A stretch of 64,000 bases of DNA from Homarus americanus (GCF_018991925.1 NW_024755006.1:153501-217500); one strand, 5' to 3'; shown: positions 21,225 to 32,390, counted from the first letter of the stretch. Notes: generated by a model not told the origin, from the sequence alone. Translations and numbers: made by a program.

Positions 21225-22495
21225 CATCACAGACAGACAGACGGTAGACAGACAGAAGGTAGACACAGACGACCGACAGACAGACAGACAGAAGAGACAC
21301 AGACGGCAGACGACTGACAGACAGAAGGTGAAACAGACGGCAGACAGACTGAGACAGAAGGTAGACACAGACGACCGACAGACAGACAGACTGACAGACA
21401 GAAGGTGCAGACGACAGACTACGACAGAAGGTAGAGAAGGTGACACAGACGGCAGACAGACTGACAGACAGAAGGTAGAAACAGACGGCAGACAGACTGA
21501 CAGACAGAAGGTAGACAGACCGACAGACAGACAGACTGACAGACAGAAGGTAGACAAGACGGCAGACAGACTGACAGACAGAAGGTGACACAGACGGCAG
21601 ACAGACTGACAGACAGAAGGTAGACACAGACGGCAGACAGACTGACAGACAGAAGGTAGACACAGACGGCAGACAGACTGACAGACAGAAGGTAGACACA
21701 GACGACGACAGACAGACAGACTGACAGACAGAAGGTTGACACAGACGGAGACAGACTGACAGACAGAAGGTGAACAGACGACTGACAGACAGACGACTGA
21801 AGCAGAAGGTTGACACAGACGGCAGACAGACTGACAGACAGAGTAGATACAGACGGCAGACAGACAGACAGCTGACAGACGAAGGTGACACAAAGGCAGA
21901 CAGACTGACAGACAGAAGGAGACACAGACGACGACAGACAGACAGACGACAGACAGAAGGTAGACACAGACGACCGACAGACAGACAGACGTAGACAGAC
22001 AGAAGGTAGACACAGACGGCAGACAGACTGACAGACAGAAGGTAGACACAGACGACGACAGACAGACAGACTGACAGACAGAAGGTAGACACAGACGGCA
22101 GACAGACTGACAGACAGAAGGTAGACACAGACGGCAGACAGACAGACAGACAGAAGGTAGACACAGACGGCAGACAGAAGGTAGACACAGACGGCAGACA
22201 GACAGACAGACAGACAGATAGAGGGTAGACACAAAGGACAGACAGACTGGTGGTCGGGAATGACTGCAGAAAGACTGACAGCAAAGAGACAGAGAGACAG
22301 TAATTGCCTCCCTCAAAGCCAGACAAATAGACGGCAAAAAGACAGCAGACAAACAAGTAGACGGCGAAACAAAAAGCAGACAAGCAAGTAGACGATGGAA
22401 CAGGCAGCAGACAGACAAATAGACGGCAAACAGACAGCAGACAAGCAAGTAGACGGCCGACAGACAGACAAGTAGACGGCCAGCAGACAGACGCC
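21225..22495. repeat. 36-bp GACAGACAGAAGGTAGACAC satellite, about 1.27 kb
   Basis: The unit joins CAGACGGCAGACAGACTGAC and AGACAGAAGGTAGACA with frequent one- to four-base deletions, giving about 30 copies. The last 250 bases drift to CAGACAAGTAGACGGC. Because 36 is divisible by three and the minus strand lacks stops, minus-strand frames of over 430 codons with a CLPSVCQSV pattern arise. I treat them as artefacts. Confidence 0.96.
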
Positions 22496-22556
22496 AGTAC
22501 CCTCATGGATGGTGCGAGTTGAACATCCTTAAGTATGGAACCCTGAGATAATGAAC

Positions 22557-22725
22557 GTGTGTGTGTGTGTGTGTGTGTGTGTTAATGCGCCAAGTTGTAA
22601 GTTCACGACGGGGAGGTATAGTGAAGTGGTTGTGGTAGTGATGGTTGTGGTAGTAGTGGTTGTGGTAGTAGTGGTTGTGGTAGTGATGGTTGTGGTAGTA
22701 GTGGTTGTGGTGGTGGTGGTTATAA
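22557..22725. repeat. (TG)n and 18-bp GGTTGTGGTAGTAGTGGT repeat
   Basis: TG occurs at 22557-22581. From 22620 the 18-bp unit occurs about six times with GTAGTG/GTGATG alternation. Confidence 0.92.
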
Positions 22726-22835
22726 ACGTTGTTGAGTTAAGCTGCGGACGTCACCAGTCTAGTATAACCCAGTCAGCTTGAAGAATGAATTACATATAAC
22801 TGAGTAGTCGACTGGTTGACCTGACAGACTGACTG

Positions 22836-23084
22836 ACTGGACCAGACCCACACATAACTGGCCACACACCACATGACTGGACCAGACCCACACATAACTG
22901 GCCACACACCACATGACTGGACCAGGCCCACACATAACTGGCCACACACCACATGACTGGACCAGACCCACACATAACTGGCCACACACTATTACATGAC
23001 TGGACCAGACCCACATTATAACTGGCCACACACCACATGACTGGACCAGGCCCACACATAACTGGCCACACACCACATGACTGG
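22836..23084. repeat. 40-bp tandem repeat with CACATAACTGGCCACACACC
   Basis: About six copies, each ending in ACATGACTGGACCAGACCCA. Copies differ mainly by AGACCC/AGGCCC and a few inserted bases. Confidence 0.97.
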
Positions 23085-23335
23085 CCGCAGTACATTTACA
23101 TTCGACGCTGTCATTCTGGTTTCCCCTCTCGGTTCACTGATTGTTCACTGATTGTCGATGTGTTGTGACAATCCTGGTGTCCTGCTGATTAGTCTCAACA
23201 CTCACGTCACAACACAGGACAGATTCTGATTTTTGTTCCAGATTTAATCCCATGAAGGTTTGGAGGCTAGTTTATTGTGCATCCTCTTTATATCCTGTGT
23301 AAAGTGATGCGTCAAAACAATACAGCGTCCAAGAG

Positions 23336-23337
<2 letters not shown>

Positions 23338-23414
<77 letters not shown>
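23338..23414. repeat. (TG)n microsatellite, about 38 units
   Basis: This is an uninterrupted TG tract. Confidence 0.97.
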
Positions 23415-23415
<1 letters not shown>

Positions 23416-23529
23416 CGAGTTTTAAGAGGTCTGTTGAGGTGTCAGAAGGATGTGATGGTTGTATCAGACCATCACACTGCTCTTGCCTGCCCCTTGGCTC
23501 TTACTCCCTCTCACTTCCTTCTATCAGAG

Positions 23530-23720
23530 CGGCGGGGAGGAGGGAGGGAGGGAGGGAGGGAGGGAGGAGGGAGGGAGGGAGGAGGGACGGGGAGAGGGGA
23601 GGGGAGAGTGGAGGAGGAGGGAGGGAGGGAGGGAGGGAGGGAGGGAGGGAGAGAGGGAGGGAGGAGGGACGAGAGGAGGGATGATGGGGAGGGTAGGGGA
23701 GAGGGAGGGAGAGGCCACAG
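23530..23720. repeat. (GGGA)n purine tract
   Basis: GGGAGGGAGG units with GGACGGG interruptions. Confidence 0.94.
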
Positions 23721-24260
23721 TCCACCACATCTTAGCCCGCCCGATGGTCAAAACGGCAAAAAACGAAAAAAAAAAAAATACAACTACTGAAGCCAAAGCA
23801 ACAGCCAACAGGTCCTCTCCCACCACCGTCACTTTATGGCGGGTAATTCATCTATATTTCCCAGTGTTTACGAGTCTGGAGCCGCCCTTAGTTTGCTCCC
23901 ACCATATTTGACGTCAGATCTGATTAGGTGTTTGAGCTTTTAAGGGCGGCCTGAGCCTACCGTGGGCGGCTTGTGTGGAGTGGCGGTGACAGCTGACCAT
24001 CCGCCATCACTGTCACCTAGGCGAAACACACGGATTCTAAGTGGTCGTGTTAAGTGTAGCTCGACCAATAATAAAGCGTGTTTTGTCTGTCAGAGTACTT
24101 ACAGGATACTCATTGGTTGTTGTTCTTGTATGTCTGTCAATCATTAAGTTTTCTGAGGACGACGACTTAACCTCTTGAATTTGTGGTCTTAGTTCATCGT
24201 ACTCAAAGGGTTAATTCATCCTCCATCAAAAGGGTAATAAGTCATCATCCTCAAAACTAG
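23721..24260. other. unique GC-moderate island, no recognised gene
   Basis: It contains a 10-bp inverted repeat, GCCGCCCTTA near 23881 with TAAGGGCGGC near 23940. A 61-codon plus-strand frame at 23962-24147 has no recognised motif. Degenerate TTCATC…CTCAAAGGG words occur from 24185. Confidence 0.5.
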
Positions 24261-24264
24261 AAGC

Positions 24265-24436
24265 TCATTGGTCGTCATCTGGAGGCTCAACACCAATCAG
24301 AGACCACAGACCACTGTTGACAAAAGTACCCCACCAACCAATCGTCCCCCTGGAGAATTTTTCACAAGTTCCCGCCCCGCCCCGCCCCGCCCCGCCCCTC
24401 CCCCTTGCCCCGCTCCCCCACACAATGTTATAAACT
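24265..24436 (+). promoter_or_regulatory. candidate CCAAT/GC-box/TATA promoter-like cluster
   Basis: ATTGG at 24267, CCAATCAG at 24293 and CCAATCG at 24338 are followed by a (CCCGC)n run at 24371-24408 and then TTATAAA at 24428. This is the classical order and spacing of a core promoter reading to the right. However, downstream sequence becomes a CT microsatellite at 24499 and no coding start follows, and the GC boxes may just be another microsatellite. Confidence 0.2.
24371..24408. repeat. (CCCGC)n pentanucleotide repeat
   Basis: About five CCCGC units grade into CCCCTCCCCC. The G-rich minus strand is a quadruplex candidate. Confidence 0.93.
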
Positions 24437-24498
24437 CGCTTGAGACAATTCCATCTAAGTCACTAGGCAGTTTGGATTGAATTTCTAAGAGACTGAAA

Positions 24499-24547
<49 letters not shown>

Positions 24548-24660
24548 CTGGGGCCAACAGTTAAAGAGTACAGTGACTACTCCTATATCGCAGACAGACA
24601 GACGGAAACACAGAGAGACAGACAGACAGACAGAACACACACACATAGACAGACAGACAC
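24499..24660. repeat. (CT)n microsatellite and GACAGACA tract
   Basis: CT occurs at about 24499-24545, then CAGACAGACGGAAACACAGA-type repeats at 24588-24660. Confidence 0.93.
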
Positions 24661-24777
24661 CAAACTATTTCGGGTTAAGTTAGTTCTAGGACACCACTGT
24701 GGACATCCCAGAGAACAACAACACTCAAGTTAGGACACCATAATAATTTGGGCATCATTATTGGGCTTGAATACCCC

Positions 24778-24845
24778 CTCCACCACCACCAGCAACAACC
24801 ACAACAACAACAACCACAACAACAACAACAACACCAACAACCACA
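24778..24845. repeat. (CAA)n with CCA interruptions
   Basis: CAACAACAACCACAAC units; the plus-strand frame reads poly-Q/H and is repeat-derived. Confidence 0.94.
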
Positions 24846-24919
24846 ATCACAGCCACCGACCACAGTGTTATTGTTAGGGAGGTTCTCTTCCTCTTCATCT
24901 CCTCCTCCTCTCTATCCCT

Positions 24920-25262
24920 CCCTACAAGGAGGAGAGGAAGAAAGTAGAGAAAACAGAGAAGGAAGGACAGAAGAGAAAGAGGAAAAGTAGGGAAGGAGGA
25001 TAGGAGGGTAAGGGGGAGGATGAAGAGAGAAAGGAGGAGAGGGAAAAGGAAGGAGAGGGAGGAGAAGGGACAGGAGGGGAGAAGGAAGAAGGGAGAGGGG
25101 AGGAGAGGAAGAAGGAGAGAGGAGAGGAAGAAGGAAGAGGGAGAAGAGGATTGGAAACACTGACCCAAGCAAAGTCAATTCAATTCCCTTTTGATATCCT
25201 ACTGCTCTTCCTTCCCTCTTCCTCCTCCTCCTCTTCCTCTCCTCACCTCCTCTATCCCTTCT
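24920..25262. repeat. polypurine tract followed by pyrimidine patch
   Basis: GGAGGAAGGGAGAGG-type sequence runs to about 25155, then CTTCCTCCTCCTC at 25207-25262. Confidence 0.88.
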
Positions 25263-25328
25263 CTCTATCCTTTCAATTCCCTGAGCCTAAAGAATTAAGG
25301 AGTGAGGGGAAGTGAAGGAGCTTGGGAA

Positions 25329-25535
25329 GGAGGTGAGGGGAAGGAGGGTGAGGGGAAGGAGGGTGAGGGGAAGGAGGGTGAGGGGAAGGAGGGTGAGGGG
25401 AAGGAGGGTGAGGGGAAGGAGGGTGAGGGGAAGGAGGGTGGAGGAAGGAGGGGTGAGGAAGGAGGTGAAGGGAAGGAGGGTGAGGGAAGGAGGGGTGAGG
25501 GGAAGGAGGGTGAGGGAAGGAGGTGAGGGAGGAGG
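25329..25535. repeat. 15-bp tandem repeat GGGGAAGGAGGGTGA
   Basis: About 13 copies, the first seven exact. The 15-bp period keeps frames open on both strands (GEGKE on plus). Confidence 0.97.
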
Positions 25536-25569
25536 AACAACACAATGCAATCAAAGACACGTTTTAAAA

Positions 25570-26035
25570 TTCCCTGTTTCTCCTTCCTCTCCCCTCTTCT
25601 ATCTTTCACCTCTTCCCTCTCTCTTCTTCCTCTTTATCCTCTTCCCCTTTCATTATCTCTCACTTTTCTCTTTTCTCCCCTTCCTCATCTATCCCTTCTC
25701 TCCTCTTACTTCACTCTCTCCCTCCCTTTTCTTCTTTCCCACCTCCTCTTTTTTCCCCTTCCCTCTCTTCCTCCCTCTTTTCCTTCCCCTCTCTTATTCC
25801 CTTCCACCTCCTCTTCTCCCCCTCTCTTATTCCCCTTCCACCTCCTCTTCTCAGCCCCAAATCGGGATTGAGAGTTTCCTCCCTTCCTCTTCCTTTCCTC
25901 CAACACTTCGCCTATCCCACCTTTCCCTGTCTTCCAACCTTCCCTTTCTCATCTCCCTCCTTACCTTCCTCCCTCCCTCCTCTCCTCTTTCTTTCCCCTT
26001 CCTTCTCCCTTCCTTCCCACGGGACCAAAGAATCC
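25570..26035. repeat. polypyrimidine tract
   Basis: About 460 C/T-rich bases with TTCCCTTCCACCTCCTCTTC duplicated near 25795-25850. Confidence 0.88.
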
Positions 26036-26054
26036 ATACATGTTTATTTTGGTG

Positions 26055-26480
26055 TACAGACGAGAGGAAAGGCAGGAAGGGGAGGGGGAGAGGAAGGATG
26101 GTGGAGACAGAGGGAAAGGAAGAAAAGAGATAAAAGAAGGAAGAAGCAGAGAGAGAAGAAAAGAAGATGAGGGAAGGAACGAGGGGGAAAGGGGGGAGAA
26201 GGAGAGAGGGAGAGAGGGGGAAAGGGGAGAGAAGGGAAAGGGAGGGGGAGGGGAGACAGCAGTAGATGACAGGGGCAAGTTCTGACAACAAAATGTTTGT
26301 GTTTGGTTCACTCCCACTGGCTCTGCCCCGCCTCTCCCCAACATAAAAGGTGAGGAGGAGAGGGGTGAGGAGGCGGAGAGGGTGAGGAGGCGGGAGAAGG
26401 GCGAGGCGGGGAGAGGGGAGATGAAGGAGAAGGGAGGAGGGAGATGAAGTGTAGGGAGGCGGAGGAGAAAGAGGAGTAGG
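26055..26480. repeat. two polypurine tracts with a unique gap
   Basis: Purine-rich sequence occupies 26055-26260 and 26340-26480, separated by about 75 bases of unique sequence. Confidence 0.86.
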
Positions 26481-26482
26481 TT

Positions 26483-26483
<1 letters not shown>

Positions 26484-26556
<73 letters not shown>
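26484..26556. repeat. (GA)n microsatellite
   Basis: About 35 GA units with one GGAGG interruption. Confidence 0.97.
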
Positions 26557-26558
<2 letters not shown>

Positions 26559-26626
26559 AAATTTCATTAATACCCAAAAGTGTTAAGATCCATCTTCAAC
26601 CCGCATCCACGTGTTGCTTGTACCAT

Positions 26627-27165
26627 CAGGAGGGAAGGAGGGAAGGAAGAGGGGAGGAAGGCAGGGGAGGGGGAGGGGAGGGGAGGAAGGGGGAGAAAGA
26701 GGGGAGCTAGGGAGGAAGGGAAGGAGGGAGAGAAGGAGGGAAGGACAAAAAGAGGGAGGGGGAGGAAGGAAGGAGGGAGGAGGATGAAAAAGAAGTGAAG
26801 GAGGGTAGAAAGAAGAGAAGGAAGGGAGGGAAGGAAGGAGGAGAGGGAAGGGAGTAGGAAGAAAGAGAGGAAATAGAAGAAGAGGAAAGGGAAGGAAGGA
26901 AGGAAGGAAGGAAAGGAAGGAAGGAAGGAAGGAAGAAAGGAAGGAAGGTGAGAAATGAAGAAAAGAAATAGAAGCAAAGGAAGAAGAAAAACGAAGAGAT
27001 GAAAGGGGAAAAAAAGAAAGGGAAAAAGAAGGAAATGTGAAAAAGGAGGTGAGATAGAGAAAGGGGGAAATAGAGGCAAGAAAGAAGAAAGGAAGAACAA
27101 CAATAACAACAAAGAGAAGGAGGAGAGGAAGGAAAGAAGAAGGAAGAGGAGGAGGAGGAGGAATG
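26627..27165. repeat. polypurine tract, GGAAGGAAGG type, about 540 bp
   Basis: It begins G-rich and becomes A-rich (GGAAGGAAGG, then GAAGAAAAACG). One strand is over 95% purine by eye. Confidence 0.92.
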
Positions 27166-27257
27166 TGTCAAGTAGAGTCACAGGACAGAGGATAAACAAA
27201 GAAGAACAAATCGATGAAATGACATGGTTCCCTCATATACTACAAGCTACACACACA

Positions 27258-27354
27258 CTCTCTCTCTCTCTCTTCACTTCTTGGCTGTCTGTATCTGTCT
27301 GTCGTCTCATTATCTATGTATTTCTCCCTGTTTGTTTCGTTTTGTCTGTCTGAG

Positions 27355-27402
<48 letters not shown>
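27258..27402. repeat. (CT)n and (GA)n microsatellites in inverted order
   Basis: A short CT run at 27258-27275 and about 21 GA units at 27359-27402 flank a TCTGTCTG-rich spacer. Confidence 0.93.
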
Positions 27403-27403
<1 letters not shown>

Positions 27404-27477
27404 ACAGGTAATTACATTAACATACACTAAAGAGACCAGGTTACATTGTAGGCAATATCTCACCTTAACGAGATATT

Positions 27478-28075
27478 CCTTCCCCCTCCCCATCTTCCTC
27501 CTCCTCTCCTCACTTTCTCTCCTCTCTCCCTTCCTCATCTTTCTCTCTCTCCTGCCCCTCCCCCTCTTCTCTCCTCCTCTCCCTTCTCCTTACCTTCCCT
27601 CCATCTTCCTCTCCTCCCTGCCCCATCTTTCTCTCCCTTCACCCACTTCTCTCTCTCTCAGACAATGCCATACTCTTCTACCTTTTCTCTTTCCTCTCAT
27701 CTCTTCTCCTTTTATCCATTCCCTCTCTTAATTTGCCTCCCACATCCTTCCATTGGTGAAATATTTCTCCCTTTTCTTCCCCCTTTCATTTTCCTGTCCT
27801 TCCTCCCTTTCCTTTTCTCCCTACGCTCCTTTTCCTTCCCATCTCCCTTCTCCTCTCCTCCTCCATTAAAGTATTCCTCTTTTCCTCCTTCCTTTCTCTC
27901 ATCCTTTTTCCTCACTTTTCTCCCTCCTCTCATTCCTTCACCCTCTCTCTACTTCCCTCACCCACTTATATATCCTCCTTATTCTCACCTCTCCCTCAGT
28001 ATTCATTTGTTCTCTTTATCGTCTTCACCCTTCATTCTTCTCCTTCTCCCTGCGCCAATCTTCCTGTCTACCACA
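27478..28075. repeat. polypyrimidine tract, about 600 bp
   Basis: TTCCTCCTCCTC and TTTTCCTTCC sequence; frames across it are low-complexity. Confidence 0.9.
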
Positions 28076-28141
28076 CCTTTAGTTAAGATAGAAATTTAAC
28101 GTAAGAACCCTTGAGACTCTTCTTTATGTCGTACGTTACAT

Positions 28142-28682
28142 CAGCCAATAGGAATCGTTCTCACAACTTTTAGTAACAAGAGAAAAATAACATCAGCCAA
28201 TAGGAATCGTTCTCACAACTTTTAGTAACAAGAGAAAAATAACATCAGCCAATAGGAATCGTTCTCACAACTTTAGTAACAAGAGAAAAATAAATAGCCA
28301 AGAATCGTTCTCACAACTTTTAGTAACAAGAGAAAAATAACATCAGCCAATAGGAATCGTTCTCACAACTTTTTATAAAAGAGATAATATCAGCCAATAG
28401 GAATCGTTCTCACAACTTTTAGTAACAAGAGAAAAATAACATCAGCCAATAGGAATCGTTCTCACAACTTTTAGTAACAAGAGAAAAATAATATCAGCCA
28501 ATAGGAATCGTTCTCACAACTTTTAGTAACAAGAGAAAAATAACATCAGCCAATAGAATCGTTCTCACAACTTTAGTAACAAGAGAAAAAAATCATTAGC
28601 CAATAGGAACCGTTCTCACAACTCATATAGTGATAACAATAACATCAGCCATAGGAACTGTTCTACAACTCTAAGTAACAAG
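28142..28682. repeat. 52-bp satellite carrying CAGCCAATAGGAATCG
   Basis: About 11 copies. The first starts are 28142 and 28194. Each unit joins CAGCCAATAGGAATCGTTCT with CACAACTTTTAGTAACAAGA and an A-rich tail. Left copies are near identical and right copies lose bases. Each unit has a CCAAT box. Confidence 0.97.
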
Positions 28683-28819
28683 AAAAAAAATTTTTAAGAA
28701 TCTTTAACCTAAACTAACCAAAATGAAGTAAATCACCAATTCTCTCGTTAAGAAAAATAAACAAAATAAGAATCTTCAAGAATCTGTTTTATCGCTGCCG
28801 TAACATAAATAAGTTAGTC

Positions 28820-28821
<2 letters not shown>

Positions 28822-28879
<58 letters not shown>
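28822..28879. repeat. (GT)n microsatellite
   Basis: About 29 GT units occur here. Confidence 0.97.
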
Positions 28880-28880
<1 letters not shown>

Positions 28881-29029
28881 GTTCACCTTTTTAATTACAA
28901 CAAATAACAGGGAAGAACCATTCTGATGCCAAGTTTGTGCCGTAGGTTAAATGAGCCAGTAGCCTCTCACGCCTCAGTAGTTAGCAAGCAACGAAATAGA
29001 CCCTTTGAAACCATCTTTATGTCGCAGCC

Positions 29030-29145
29030 AAGTGAGCCAGCCAGCCAGCCAGCCAAGTGAGCCAGCCAGCCAGCCAGCCAAGTGAGCCAGCCAGCCACAG
29101 GTAAGCCAACCAAGTGAACCAGCCAGCCAGGTGAGCCAACCAGAT
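29030..29145. repeat. (CCAG)n/AAGTGAGCCAGC repeat
   Basis: Blocks of four CCAG units alternate with AAGTGAG, about four times. A preceding stretch (CTTTATGTCG then CAGCC) resembles the left flank of the 52-bp satellite at 28117-28142. Confidence 0.92.
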
Positions 29146-29274
29146 GTTATCTTCTTTTCTTATTTTATATTATTATTATTATTATCCACCACAGACAGAC
29201 ATCATCCCACGCCACTAACACAGGCCACACGCCAAGGCCAACAAGTAGCCGATCATTGATGGGTTGTGTATATG

Positions 29275-29335
29275 TGGTGGTGGTGGTGGTGGTGGTGGTG
29301 GTGGGTGGTGGTGGTGGTGGTGGTGGTGGTGGTAG
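29275..29335. repeat. (GGT)n microsatellite
   Basis: About 19 GGT units with one GGGT slip. Confidence 0.96.
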
Positions 29336-29518
29336 GTCGTCTGCCTTACCTGTTAATAGTGAGGGAGGCAGGTAGGCAAATGGAGGGAAAGAAGGTGGAC
29401 AGGGGGATGGGTAGGAGGGGCACAGAGGGCAACAAGGACAGGTAAGTGGGTAGGGGGTTCAACCTTGAACACCTCTGTTTCTCATAGGGACAGAATGAGC
29501 TGGACAAAGAGCTAAATA

Positions 29519-29576
29519 TACAGGTAGAGCTGAGGATGAGCACAGGTAGAGCTGAGGATGAGCACAGGTAGAGCTT
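29519..29576. repeat. 22-bp repeat ACAGGTAGAGCTGAGGATGA, 2.6 copies
   Basis: Two exact copies are followed by a partial third. Confidence 0.93.
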
Positions 29577-29606
29577 GTTTCATTCTTGTAGAGCTTTTAC
29601 TGATAT

Positions 29607-30060
29607 AGAGCTTGTGGTAGATTATGTGTGTGTAGAGTGTGTGGTAGATAGTGTGTGGTAGATAGTGTGTGGTAGATAGTGTGTGGTAGGTAGTGTGTGG
29701 GAGATAGTGTGTGGTAGTGTGTGGTAGATAGTGTGTGTGTGGGGGTGTGTAGAGTGTGTAGGTAGTGTAGTAGTGTGTGTAGATAGTGTAGAGTGTGTGT
29801 GTGGTAGTGTGTGTGTGTGGGTAGAGTGTGTGAGTGTGTGTGTAGTAGATAGTGTGTGGTAGGTAGTGTAGAGGGGGAGATAGTGTGTGTGTGTGTGTGT
29901 AGAGTGTGTGTGGGAGATAGTGTGTGGTAGATAGTGTGTGGTAGATAGTGTGTAGATAGTGTGTAGATAGTGTAGAGTGTGTGGGTAGAGTAGATAGGTA
30001 GTGTGGTAGAGTGTGTGTAGATAGGTGTGTGTGTGGTAGAGTGTGTGTAGTAGTTTAGAA
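29607..30060. repeat. GTGTGTGGTAGATAGT minisatellite
   Basis: The 14-16 base word TAGTGTGTGGTAGA recurs about 25 times with variable GTGT runs. Minus-strand frames rich in T, H, Y and L are artefacts. Confidence 0.92.
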
Positions 30061-30237
30061 TGTGTAGTTCTCGTAGTACCAGACCTAACTCCACCTTAAA
30101 GCTTAATGAGCTGTTGAACACACTTTTAACTGCTTAGTGTAGTGGCGTAGGAACTCTAGCAATGTTAAGACAAACAAAGGGCCAATCAGCGCACGGCATT
30201 CCCCAAATAGGTTGGCCATACGACCACTCCTTCTTGG

Positions 30238-30269
<32 letters not shown>

Positions 30270-30400
30270 GTCTGTCTGTCTGTCTGTGTAATGGGATCTT
30301 TCTTCCCCTCCACCTTCGCCACCACCACACCCTTCACCATCACCACCATCACTACAACCTTCACCACCACCACCACCACACCACCCTCACTACCTCTGTG
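30238..30400. repeat. (TCTG)n then (CAC)n microsatellites
   Basis: TCTG occurs at 30238-30287 with one TCTC slip. CACCAC and ATCACC units run from 30315 to 30395. Confidence 0.94.
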
Positions 30401-30520
30401 ACGTTTCCTCACAAAGGAGATAATGAGGGAGGAGGGAGGAGGAGGAGAGACAAAGGAGAGAATACAGTTTCCCTCTCACTTGATCATAACTGTTTCACTT
30501 TTTCTTCTCCTCTCTCATCG

Positions 30521-30522
<2 letters not shown>

Positions 30523-30552
<30 letters not shown>
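30523..30552. repeat. (GA)n microsatellite
   Basis: About 15 GA units occur here. Confidence 0.95.
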
Positions 30553-30554
<2 letters not shown>

Positions 30555-30555
<1 letters not shown>

Positions 30556-30890
30556 GATAATGAGGGTGGCGGTAAACTAGGGAGACGGAGTAAGGAGATA
30601 ATTGGGAGAGATAGAGAGGGAGATAGGGTGAGCACACGTAGAAATGACCAGAGTTAAGAGAACACGACTCAGGACCATGAGATATTTCTCTCTAATCTAC
30701 GTTTCTTTCTCTCGTATTCACTTTTAATTTTTCTTTTCTTTTCTCTTGTCTTCTTTTTTTTTTTTTATTTTCCTTTCTTTATTGACTTCTTTCTTTCCTT
30801 TCTCTCTCTGTTCTTGTCATCCTTGTTCCTGTTTCCTTCCCACCACCATCAAACAGAGAGAGAGAGAGAGAACTCCAATAAGAGTAGATA
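30555..30890. other. A/G-rich then T/C-rich unique DNA, no gene seen
   Basis: Purine-rich to about 30640, then T-rich (TTTTCTTTTC, a 13-base T run near 30755). No credible coding frame. Confidence 0.6.
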
Positions 30891-30892
30891 TT

Positions 30893-31002
<110 letters not shown>

Positions 31003-31031
31003 AATAACATAATAATATTACTACACGCCTT

Positions 31032-31080
31032 CTACCACCACTACCACCTCACCACCACCACCACCACCACACCACCACCA
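31032..31080. repeat. (CAC)n microsatellite
   Basis: CAC and ACC units occur with single-base slips. Confidence 0.94.
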
Positions 31081-31167
31081 GAACACCGCCTTATAATAAT
31101 ACCTTGAGATAAATGTGTAGTATATATGGGATGCCACTAAGAGGACTCAGCCATGCTATTATTGTTC

Positions 31168-31430
31168 AATGAGGGAGGGAGGGAGGGAGGGAGGGTCAAA
31201 GACGGAGGGAAGGGGGAAGAACAGGAAGAGGGAGGGAGAAGCAAGGTGGAGGACTCGGAAAAGAATCAAATATCACCCAGTATGACCCTCCTCCTCCCCC
31301 TCACCTTCCTCTCACTCTCTCCCCACCTTCTTTCTCCCACTCTTTCTGATTCACTCCTCCTCCTCCTTTACTCTTCTTCCTCCTCCTCCTCCTCCTCCTC
31401 CTCCTCCTCCTCCTTCCCTTCCTCCACTCG
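31168..31430. repeat. (GGGA)n purine patch and (CTC)n tract
   Basis: GGGA units occupy 31170-31196, a purine-rich patch continues to about 31270, and CCT/CTC units occupy 31377-31413. Confidence 0.9.
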
Positions 31431-31514
31431 ACGACGCAATACAAAATAAAATGAATAAACAAGAATTGGCAACGAGATACAATAACCTCCAATTGGAAAG
31501 AAAAAATATGTCCC

Positions 31515-31675
31515 TTATTTCCTCCTGATTTATTCTCCTGACGTACTCTCCTGATTTATTATTCCTGATTTATATCCCTGACCTGCTCTCTTTACCCACT
31601 CGCCCTAACCCACTTTGACCCACTCTCCATTACCCACTCAGTTCAACCCACTCTCCCTTGACCCACTCCATTATC
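31515..31675. repeat. degenerate CTCCTGATTTAT and ACCCACT repeats
   Basis: Four CTCCTGA(Y)T words are followed by six TTGACCCACTC-like words at about 16-20 base spacing. Confidence 0.75.
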
Positions 31676-31679
31676 ACCT

Positions 31680-32040
31680 GACATAAATACAAAACAATTG
31701 AGCTTTAACTACTGCACACCATCCATCAGTAAGGTCAGTGAAAGACGTTAACGACCTCTAATACAGGTGAACATAAAATATACTAACGCTAGGAGGTCAG
31801 CTTGTTTGACCTTGATCATCCAAAACATCGAAAACAGGATCTTAAAAACAGAAAATAAGATAATAATAATAAATGATAATAGAGTTATATATTAATAATA
31901 ATATAATAACAATAACAATATTAATAACAATAATAACAACGTATTATCACACTGAGGAGGTCTTCAAGTTTCACACGGGACTAAAAACCATATTACTAAC
32001 ACTCAATAACAAGGTAGACGAGGAGGAAAAACAATAATAA
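31680..32040. other. AT-rich unique DNA with (AAT/AAC) drift
   Basis: ATAATAATA and AACAATA runs at 31860-31945 are too irregular to be called a clean microsatellite. No gene seen. Confidence 0.6.
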
Positions 32041-32073
32041 TAATGATAGTCTATCTTATGGGGGGGTTATAAT

Positions 32074-32137
<64 letters not shown>

Positions 32138-32206
32138 GTGAAAAATGCGGGATAAGGAGTGTGTGGCCAAAGAAAGAAAGAACGAAAGAAAGAATGAGAA
32201 AAAGGG

Positions 32207-32254
<48 letters not shown>

Positions 32255-32262
32255 GAGAGAGC
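32074..32262. repeat. two (GA)n microsatellites
   Basis: GA occurs at 32074-32134 and 32210-32262, with a unique gap containing GAAAGAAAG words. Confidence 0.95.
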
Positions 32263-32390
32263 TGGTTTAGTAACGTGTAGTATACGTGGGTCTGGGTGAG
32301 AGGTGGGGAGGTCCTCTAAAGCTGACCTAACACCTCTCCCTCTCACTCTTCTCTCTCACTCTCACTTTTCTCTCTCTCTCTTCTGTCACA

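Noticed and set aside
28142..28682. CRISPR array (regular repeats)
   Set aside because: Units are directly adjacent with no unique spacers, and the context is eukaryotic. This is a tandem satellite.
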